NCBI GenBank assembly: GCA_030452275.1
Contig: JAKDMR010000128.1
Coordinates: 1 to 6,452 of the forward strand
Direction: 5' to 3'
DNA: 6,452 nt
DNA from: Candidatus Nitrosocosmicus sp.
Lineage (GTDB): Archaea > Thermoproteota > Nitrososphaeria > Nitrososphaerales > Nitrososphaeraceae
The position numbers and the translations under genes were made by a program. The notes beneath the pieces were generated by a model that was given only the letters and a program-made list of their open reading frames with translations, was not told the origin of the DNA and made no database searches. Shown piece by piece: positions 1 to 4,785 of the stretch (positions within the stretch are counted from its first letter, which is position 1; the number at the start of each line of letters is the position of its first letter).

Positions 1-85
1 AGCATCATCAACTACTACAGACCCAGCCTTAGCATCATCAACTACTACAGACCCAGCCTTAGCATCATCAACTACTACAGACCCA
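1..85 (+). repeat. 30-bp in-frame tandem repeat, about 2.8 copies, continuing left of the window
   Basis: Copies at 1-30 and 31-60 are identical base for base. The third copy matches for 25 bases (61-85) and then diverges. The unit encodes the ten residues ASSTTTDPAL, a Ser/Thr-rich stretch that suits an exposed linker. Because 30 is a multiple of three, copy number can change without breaking the frame. Identity at silent positions too points to recent expansion by slippage or recombination. The array starts outside the window, so total copy number is unknown. Confidence 0.95.
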
Positions 86-1423
86 TCCACAGGACAGAGT
101 CTTTTAGGGTTAACCTTCAGCACAGAAAATGCATCTCCTCCTCTAGTTGAAGAGACTGAGGAACAAGATCTAGATTGTGGAGATATTTCAAATAAGAATT
201 TCAAAGTATCATCAAATGATCCAAACGGGTTTGATGGTGACAATGATGGTATAGGCTGTGAAAGTGGCGATGAGGATAAGAATGCTGGAAATACGGGCAT
301 TTCTCCTGTCAGTGTTACTAGTGAAGGTCCAGACAACGATTGTCTGTTGAATCCTGATTTACCAAAATGTGCTTCTGTTGAAGGAGATTGTCCTGACGGA
401 TTTTTCAATAATGACGACGATCAATGTGTTCCTGAAGGCGGATGTCCGGACGGATACCATACTGTAGATGATGATGAAACTGGAAGATGTATTCCAGATT
501 CAGATGGATGTCCAGAGGGAATGATATTTAGATCTGATGGAAAAACCTGTGGATCTATAGAAAATGTATGTGAAGACAGCCCTGAACTAGATGGATGTAC
601 AGAAACTTCTTGTGATCCTTCTTATCCTGATTTCTGTATTGAACCAAATCAATCAGATTTAAACTGTCAAGATGAGGATGGAGTTCTTGAACCAAATGAA
701 ATTCCACACAAGAACTTCAAAGTAGGATCAAATGATCCACACGACTTTGATCGCGATAGCAATGGCATAGGATGTGAAGAAGATGAGACAACTGAATCCG
801 GCTCAGGTTCTGACATTCTTAATTGCGATGATATACCAAATAGTATCAAAGTGACTTCATCTGATCCTAACAGACTTGACAAAGATAACGACGGTATTGG
901 TTGTGAAAACAATGGTAAAGGGGGAAACGGCAATAATAATGACAACAACGATAATAGCAATAGTAATAATAATAATGATAATGACGATAATAACAAATAC
1001 ATTATTACTCCGTCAAATTCATGTGCCGACATTTCTGATACTGTAGATCTATCATCTGACCAAATAGATCCAGAAGATGTAAGAGTTATTGCCTTCTTTG
1101 ATAACTGTGATTTAGATTCTGCATCACTGGAGTTGAATCTTGTTCAAAATGATGATCTGAAACTAGTTGCCGCCAACTTAGATGATGGTCTATCTGATGC
1201 AGTTGAAGTAGAAATGAATCAAGTCGAACAATCAGAGTCTAGTTCAAATATTTTGTATGAAGCCACAATTGCTGATAATCAAGAAGGTCGCGATTTAGAT
1301 ACTGGTGAAATAAAAACTCTGAACAATGTAAATGGAATAGTATTATGGAACGATGGTGAAGATGAACCAATAGAGTTTGCCGACAATAATTTTGTTGAAG
1401 CAAACATCAATTTCTTTAACTAA
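2..1423 (+). CDS. Secreted-type Excalibur/Cys-rich acidic protein, 5'-truncated by window edge
   Basis: The frame is open from base 2 to the TAA at 1421-1423 (473 residues visible), so the true start and any signal peptide lie outside the window. The TTG at 347 is internal. Domains in fragment numbering: residues 1-28 are tandem ASSTTTDPAL repeats. Excalibur-like modules lie at about 57-87, 220-260 and 273-303, each with a leading Cys, an NDP/SDP motif and an acidic loop ending in GIGCE (D-x-D-x-DGIGCE in modules 1 and 3). Module 2 has an acidic insert after its first Cys. Residues 114-212 are Cys-rich with three CPDG/CPEG repeats (Cys 130, 148, 170). An Asn/Asp linker spans about 309-331, followed by an unrecognised acidic C-terminal domain. 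Excalibur modules are known as calcium-binding extracellular domains. Location outside the membrane and Ca2+ binding are inferred; partner and role are unknown. No membrane anchor is visible at the C-terminus. Confidence 0.85.
   Translation, partial: ASSTTTDPALASSTTTDPALASSTTTDPSTGQSLLGLTFSTENASPPLVEETEEQDLDCGDISNKNFKVSSNDPNGFDGDNDGIGCESGDEDKNAGNTGISPVSVTSEGPDNDCLLNPDLPKCASVEGDCPDGFFNNDDDQCVPEGGCPDGYHTVDDDETGRCIPDSDGCPEGMIFRSDGKTCGSIENVCEDSPELDGCTETSCDPSYPDFCIEPNQSDLNCQDEDGVLEPNEIPHKNFKVGSNDPHDFDRDSNGIGCEEDETTESGSGSDILNCDDIPNSIKVTSSDPNRLDKDNDGIGCENNGKGGNGNNNDNNDNSNSNNNNDNDDNNKYIITPSNSCADISDTVDLSSDQIDPEDVRVIAFFDNCDLDSASLELNLVQNDDLKLVAANLDDGLSDAVEVEMNQVEQSESSSNILYEATIADNQEGRDLDTGEIKTLNNVNGIVLWNDGEDEPIEFADNNFVEANINFFN
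194..262 (+). repeat. Excalibur-module DNA duplication, copy A
   Basis: This 69-bp segment encodes the core of the first Excalibur-like module (KNFKV, SNDP, then the acidic loop to GIGCE). It aligns without gaps to 710-778 at roughly 80 percent nucleotide identity by hand count, indicating that the modules arose by duplication inside the gene. Confidence 0.75.
710..778 (+). repeat. Excalibur-module DNA duplication, copy B
   Basis: This is the partner of 194-262, encoding KNFKV, SNDP and the acidic loop to GIGCE of the second module. The third module (about 818-910) keeps the same protein pattern but is more diverged at DNA level. Copy B has Asn instead of Asp at the last acidic position before GIGCE (DSNGIGCE), so its metal site may differ slightly. 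Confidence 0.75.
926..996 (+). repeat. AAT/GAT-type low-complexity tract encoding Asn/Asp linker
   Basis: Near-continuous AAT, AAC, GAT, GAC and AGC/AGT codons encode an Asn/Asp/Ser run between the third Excalibur module and the C-terminal domain. It is probably a flexible, solvent-exposed spacer and a likely site of length variation. The long Leu/Ser-rich minus-strand frame across it is a by-product of this composition. Confidence 0.8.
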
Positions 1424-1459
1424 GAAACATATAGCCACTCCCGGAAATCGTCCTTTACG

Positions 1460-1474
1460 CTTCTTTTTTATTTG
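1460..1474 (+). terminator. Candidate T-run terminator of the Excalibur gene
   Basis: A pyrimidine/T-rich tract (CTTCTTTTTTATTT) lies about 37 bp after the stop codon. Archaeal RNA polymerase commonly terminates at T-runs without a strong hairpin, and no convincing stem precedes this one. The position fits; the function is inferred. Confidence 0.45.
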
Positions 1475-1567
1475 TATCAATCAAACTACCTTTGATAATA
1501 AAATGGATTTTATTTAAATACTAAAACAAATTTTCTTAAATAAGGCGATCCATACTTGTTCCCATGA

Positions 1568-1599
1568 GTTGAATACTCCATACTGAGATTTTATTCAAC
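1568..1599. repeat. 8-bp inverted repeat (stem-loop)
   Basis: GTTGAATA at 1568-1575 pairs perfectly with TATTCAAC at 1592-1599 across a 16-nt loop. It stands just before the first copy of the GAAC-N3-ATCCCCACG motif. It lies well beyond the T-run at 1460-1474, so it is probably not that gene's terminator. Role unknown. Confidence 0.5.
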
Positions 1600-1602
1600 C
1601 TT

Positions 1603-1618
1603 GAACCGTATCCCCACG
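1603..1618. repeat. GAAC-N3-ATCCCCACG motif, copy 1
   Basis: Thirteen specified bases (GAAC, three free bases, ATCCCCACG) recur at 2196-2211 in the same orientation. On the minus strand it reads CGTGGGGAT-N3-GTTC. It is GC-rich against an AT-rich background, and a stem-loop lies a few bases to its left. Confidence 0.4.
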
Positions 1619-1834
1619 CGTCCAAACTAAATAATCTAGGAAATATAACAGAGTCATGGTCTGTTCCGAGTATCAATTTTTTCTGTATACCAAAATATAA
1701 AAACTAACTAATTGATCCGATGGTTAAGTAGATAAACAGTATATTTTGAATTACCACTCACAATAATTGCTTTTCTAATAACTTGTTTAATTGAAAACTT
1801 CCTTGCACAACTGATGACACCAATGAAATAAGGA

Positions 1835-1847
1835 CCTGTCAGACAGG
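1835..1847. repeat. Small hairpin CCTGT-CAG-ACAGG
   Basis: A perfect 5-bp inverted repeat with a 3-nt loop. It is short enough to be chance and is listed only because it belongs to a region rich in such structures. Confidence 0.3.
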
Positions 1848-1957
1848 ACTACATTATATTGTCACCATTACTAGCGGATAAGACAATAATTACAAACGCA
1901 CAGGTAAAAAATTCCGCTTTAGAAAATAATTTATTACAATTTAACGTATAGGTATAC

Positions 1958-2052
1958 TCCTTCTACAAAAGGATGTAGGCTTTGGCGTAAGCCAATAAAG
2001 GTCTTGAGATGCACCAACAGATCTCAATACCAAGATGCAATGCCTGCATTGC
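1958..2052. ncRNA. Candidate structured RNA: four consecutive stem-loops
   Basis: Four perfect or near-perfect inverted repeats follow one another with little spacing. TCCTT/AAGGA is at 1958-1973. GGCTT/AAGCC is at 1978-1993 with a 6-nt loop. An 11-bp stem with one mismatch (GGTCTTGAGAT against ATCTCAATACC) is at 2000-2031 with a 10-nt loop. GCAATG/CATTGC is at 2037-2052 with a CCTG loop. No known RNA family (tRNA, 5S, RNase P, SRP, C/D box) is recognised. The strand is undetermined because DNA inverted repeats fold on either strand. An A/T-rich stretch at 1923-1950 could serve as a plus-strand promoter, but this is weak. A decayed repeat element is the main alternative. Confidence 0.35.
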
Positions 2053-2163
2053 TAAATTGTGTTCACATTCTCATTGTATAGTTTCAATTCTCAAACAGGA
2101 TTGACTTTAATAGATTTTAGCTTTTTTAGATCATGTCAGTTTAATTCGATTATTCGACGTATC

Positions 2164-2204
2164 ATTAAGTTGCATTGGAACCCTACTACCACTGGGAACT
2201 TAAT
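2164..2204. repeat. 8-bp inverted repeat with inner CCC/GGG pair
   Basis: ATTAAGTT at 2164-2171 pairs perfectly with AACTTAAT at 2197-2204. CCC at 2181-2183 and GGG at 2194-2196 can extend the stem with a 9-nt bulge on the left arm. The right arm overlaps the second GAAC-N3-ATCCCCACG motif. Possible RNA structure or protein-binding site; function unknown. Confidence 0.45.
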
Positions 2205-2211
2205 CCCCACG
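2196..2211. repeat. GAAC-N3-ATCCCCACG motif, copy 2
   Basis: This is the second copy of the gapped motif at 1603-1618, in the same orientation and again associated with a stem-loop on its left side, which here overlaps it. It may be a repeated regulatory or structural element, or chance. Confidence 0.4.
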
Positions 2212-2336
2212 GATGAGAACTGTTACCAATGAGGATATCTAATCTGTCAATTTAGAAGCTTACATGGCGATAATAGAATAAATGGCAATTAGGAGTATCC
2301 GATAGAGCATTTCTTCTGCATCCTTATTAATCTATT

Positions 2337-2370
2337 AAAAAGCATCCTTGCTAAAATCAAATAAAAGGGT
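2337..2370 (-). terminator. Candidate terminator of the permease-hydrolase-amidase operon
   Basis: Reading the minus strand just past the amidase stop there is a T-rich stretch (CCCTTTTATTTGATTTT), then a short hairpin AGCA-AGGA-TGCT (2352-2341) running straight into TTTT. The 4-bp stem is weak, but repeated T-runs are what archaeal termination needs. Inferred from position and composition. Confidence 0.45.
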
Positions 2371-2377
2371 TTGTGGA

Positions 2378-3802
2378 TTATATAGGAGGATTGAATTTCG
2401 TGAAACTATCATTTAATCTTTCATAGGCGTATGCTAAAGACAATATCTTTTCTTCTGCAAATGGTGATCCAATGATTTGTGCTCCTATTGGTAATTTGTC
2501 TTTTGTAAAACCTATCGGAATACTTATCACAGGTAGACCAGTACTATCAAATGCAATAGTTTGTCTGCTTAGGGTTTGATAGATTTGTAATGTTTTACCA
2601 CCTATCTCTATAGTTTGTTCATTAAATGTTGGTGCAGCAATAGGAGTTGTAGGAATAATTAGTACATTTTCATCTCCTAATAGTCTTATGAAATCATTTC
2701 TTAATTCCCTTCTAAATCTTTGAGCTCGAATATATTCTATCGCAGATACTTCAGTTCCCTGTATCAACATTTTTCGGACATCGTCACCGTACTCTTCTGA
2801 TCTTGTATTCAACCAATGTTGATGGATTTCTGCCGATTCACCAAGTCGTATGGGTCTCCATGATTCATAGATCTTATCTGCTTCCTTTAAATGAACATCA
2901 GTTACTGATGATATATCCATGGATATCAGGGCATCGACAAAATCAAAGAATATTTTTTCCACCTCCGGGTGTAAATGATCAAAAAAATACTCTTTTGGTA
3001 TCCCTACTGATTGTTTTTTAAATTCATTTTCTTTTGTTTCGATAGCTTTAATGTAGTCAAGAACGTTCCTATTTTCACTGGTGGGGTCTAGAGGATCTTG
3101 GCCCGCTATAGTTTGCAATACCGCGGCCGCGTCCCATACACTTTTTGTTATACATCCTACATGGTCTAGTGAAGGTGCTAGATCGATTATTCCGAATTTG
3201 CTAACCCTTCCATATGTAGGTTTTAGGCCAACGACACCACAAAGTGAAGATGGAACCCGTATGGAACCACTAGTATCAGTGGCCAATGAAACTGGAACCA
3301 TATCTGCAGAAACTGAGACAGCAGAACCTCCGCTAGAACCACCTGAAAGTCGGGATTGGTTCCACGGGTTTTTAGAAGAACCAAAATGGGGATTTACATT
3401 GGTTATTCCACAAGCAAACTCGTGAGTATTATTAGTACCTATCAATATTGCGCCCGCGTTCTTCATTCTTGATACAGATGTTGCATCAACTTGTGATATG
3501 TAATCTGACATTATTTTTGAGCCAGCAGTACATCTTATTCCTTGTGCACATATTACGTCCTTTATCGCAAAAGGAATTCCATGTAATGGTCCTCGATATC
3601 CCCCTTCTTTAATCTCTTTTTCCACCTCTTTTGCTGTCTCTCTAGATTGTGCTTCAAGGACTGTGATGAAGGCGTCTAACGAGCCATTAAGTTCCCTTAT
3701 TCTCTCTAAACAGGCTTCAACTATCTCTACAGGAGATAATTTCCCATTTCTTATTTCTGAAGATAATGTCTTTATGCTATTAGGTTTTATCAGAGATGTC
3801 AT
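2378..3802 (-). CDS. Amidase-signature family hydrolase, possible allophanate/carboxybiuret-type amidase
   Basis: This 474-residue amidase-signature (GatA/AtzE/AtzF superfamily) enzyme has an intact Ser-cisSer-Lys triad. Lys81 is in GIPFAIKD, cis-Ser156 is in GGSSGGS and nucleophile Ser180 is in TDTSGSIRVP. The 24-residue Ser-Ser spacing is the family's, and GLKPTYGR follows at 192-199. These enzymes hydrolyse C-N amide bonds in the cytosol; no signal peptide is seen. The ATG lies 2 bp after the stop of the upstream hydrolase, so the two are cotranscribed. The nucleophile context has Ser-Gly-Ser where GatA has Gly-Gly-Ser. Allophanate hydrolase AtzF normally adds a C-terminal domain (about 600 residues in total), which is absent here, and AtzE needs a small partner, AtzG, not found here. 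The neighbours suggest action on the product of the biuret-type hydrolase. A housekeeping GatA or a general aliphatic amidase cannot be excluded. Family certain, substrate not. Confidence 0.9.
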   Translation of the reverse strand: MTSLIKPNSIKTLSSEIRNGKLSPVEIVEACLERIRELNGSLDAFITVLEAQSRETAKEVEKEIKEGGYRGPLHGIPFAIKDVICAQGIRCTAGSKIMSDYISQVDATSVSRMKNAGAILIGTNNTHEFACGITNVNPHFGSSKNPWNQSRLSGGSSGGSAVSVSADMVPVSLATDTSGSIRVPSSLCGVVGLKPTYGRVSKFGIIDLAPSLDHVGCITKSVWDAAAVLQTIAGQDPLDPTSENRNVLDYIKAIETKENEFKKQSVGIPKEYFFDHLHPEVEKIFFDFVDALISMDISSVTDVHLKEADKIYESWRPIRLGESAEIHQHWLNTRSEEYGDDVRKMLIQGTEVSAIEYIRAQRFRRELRNDFIRLLGDENVLIIPTTPIAAPTFNEQTIEIGGKTLQIYQTLSRQTIAFDSTGLPVISIPIGFTKDKLPIGAQIIGSPFAEEKILSLAYAYERLNDSFTKFNPPI

Positions 3803-3804
3803 TA

Positions 3805-4785
3805 TTACTTCTCGCCTTTGAAAGCAGATTGGACGCTTTTTACAAATTTTCTAGAATCTGTAACCCATCCAAAAACGCCTCCCTGCATCTTTATTTGCTT
3901 TATTGCAGCTTCATAGTTACCATAATCCGTAGCGCCAGTACCATCCTTTAGTAATGTACACCAATATCCAAAATCGTTAGCTTCTCTCATTATTGTATGA
4001 ACACAAACGTCAGTTGTGATTCCTGTTACTACTAAATGAGTAATTCCCAAATTCTTTAAAATCAATGGTAAATTGCTTTGTCCAAATGCTCCCTTTCCCG
4101 CTTTGTCAATGACATATTCCCCCTGAATTGGATATAGATCACTAATAATGTCCCAATTCTTTTCTCCTCTTATCAATAACCTACCAAGACCACCTTCTGG
4201 TGTATCGCCTATTCCTACACCATCTCCGATTATTTTGCTCCGGAGGACCTTGTTATATGGTGCATCGGAAAGATCTGGAAGATGACCTTCCCTGGTGTGG
4301 ATGACTTTGATATCAGTTTTGTTTCGAATTGCATCCAAGACATACCGAATAGGTTTGATTGGTGCGGAAGTTAAACCCAAATCATATTTCATGACGTCTA
4401 CGTAACCTTTTGGACCACAAAAATCAATTTGCATATCTATACTGATAAAAGCGGTCCTTGCTGAGTCAAATTCTACGTATGCTACGTCACCAAATCGAGG
4501 ACAGTCTTCTACTTCGACCTGAAAGAGTTTGCCTTTTGGAGGTCCATATAGCCAGTTTGGAAATTTGAACATATGTGTTTTTTTGAATTCTTCATAGTCC
4601 TTCTCAACTCGTGCCAATATTTCATTTTCTGCTTTAGTAACATTGACTTTATTCGTCTGCATTAATCGAAGATTTGATTTATGTTTATTGTTTATCTCAA
4701 TGAGACTGTTATTCAAATATTTATTTGATTTTTTTTTCACATCCACCTTAGTCTTTTCAAATAATTCGTACTTTCTTGTAGTCAT
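3805..4785 (-). CDS. Cysteine hydrolase, biuret/triuret hydrolase-like (isochorismatase superfamily)
   Basis: This 326-residue protein has the Asp-Lys-Cys triad of isochorismatase-like cysteine hydrolases. Asp117 is in ISIDMQIDFCG, Lys228 in VIDKAGKGAFG and Cys261 in GITTDVCVHT. Long motifs typical of biuret hydrolase (BiuH) and triuret hydrolase (TrtA) are kept: GYVDVMKYDL, APIKPI, HTREGHLPDLSD, IRGEKNWDII, MREAND, GATDYGN and MQGGVFG (Gln301). These are not the motifs of ureidoacrylate amidohydrolase RutB. BiuH converts biuret plus water to allophanate plus ammonia; TrtA acts on triuret. Known members are about 230 residues. Here about 75-100 extra Lys/Asn-rich residues precede the catalytic domain. 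The start is fixed by GGAGGT 9 nt upstream and by immediate abutment to the permease stop (TAAATG). It is the middle gene of the operon and probably cytosolic. Biuret against triuret or another carbamoyl substrate cannot be settled from sequence. Confidence 0.88.
   Translation of the reverse strand: MTTRKYELFEKTKVDVKKKSNKYLNNSLIEINNKHKSNLRLMQTNKVNVTKAENEILARVEKDYEEFKKTHMFKFPNWLYGPPKGKLFQVEVEDCPRFGDVAYVEFDSARTAFISIDMQIDFCGPKGYVDVMKYDLGLTSAPIKPIRYVLDAIRNKTDIKVIHTREGHLPDLSDAPYNKVLRSKIIGDGVGIGDTPEGGLGRLLIRGEKNWDIISDLYPIQGEYVIDKAGKGAFGQSNLPLILKNLGITHLVVTGITTDVCVHTIMREANDFGYWCTLLKDGTGATDYGNYEAAIKQIKMQGGVFGWVTDSRKFVKSVQSAFKGEK

Larger units (their letters stand above)
1424..2377. other. 954-bp gene-free region between convergent units
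   Basis: No convincing protein-coding frame is seen on either strand, and no tRNA (no T-loop GGTTCRA pattern) or rRNA was recognised. It is AT-rich. It holds the end signals of both flanking units, several inverted repeats (1568-1599, 1835-1847, 1958-2052, 2164-2204) and a duplicated 16-nt gapped motif (1603-1618, 2196-2211). The length is large for a gap between convergent genes, which leaves room for an unannotated RNA or a decayed gene. Confidence 0.7.

Noticed and set aside
1..85. CRISPR-like reading of the 30-bp repeats
   Set aside because: The copies are directly adjacent without spacers and are in frame with a protein; this is a coding tandem repeat.
667..1032. 121-residue Leu/Ser-rich minus-strand frame resembling a membrane protein
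   Set aside because: It is the antisense of the Asn/Asp codon tract (ATT/GTT read as Leu/Ser-type codons) in the real plus-strand gene; no ribosome site, no domain.
1811..1850. Possible C/D box small RNA (CTGATGA near 1811)
   Set aside because: The C-box match is imperfect at its first base and no D/D' boxes (CTGA) occur at suitable spacing.
2384..2426. GGAGGA followed by TTG/GTG on the plus strand, looking like a start site
   Set aside because: It gives only about 11 codons before a stop and is the complement of the amidase's C-terminal Asn-Pro-Pro-Ile codons.
2803..3425. Plus-strand frames of 72 and 114 residues inside the amidase
   Set aside because: Antisense to the amidase, whose catalytic motifs run across the same stretch; no recognisable protein features.
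3805..4785. Nicotinamidase, isochorismatase or RutB as the product
   Set aside because: The superfamily is shared, but the long motifs (GYVDVMKYDL, HTREGHLPDLSD, MQGGVFG) match biuret/triuret hydrolases much better, and no rut, NAD or siderophore genes are adjacent.
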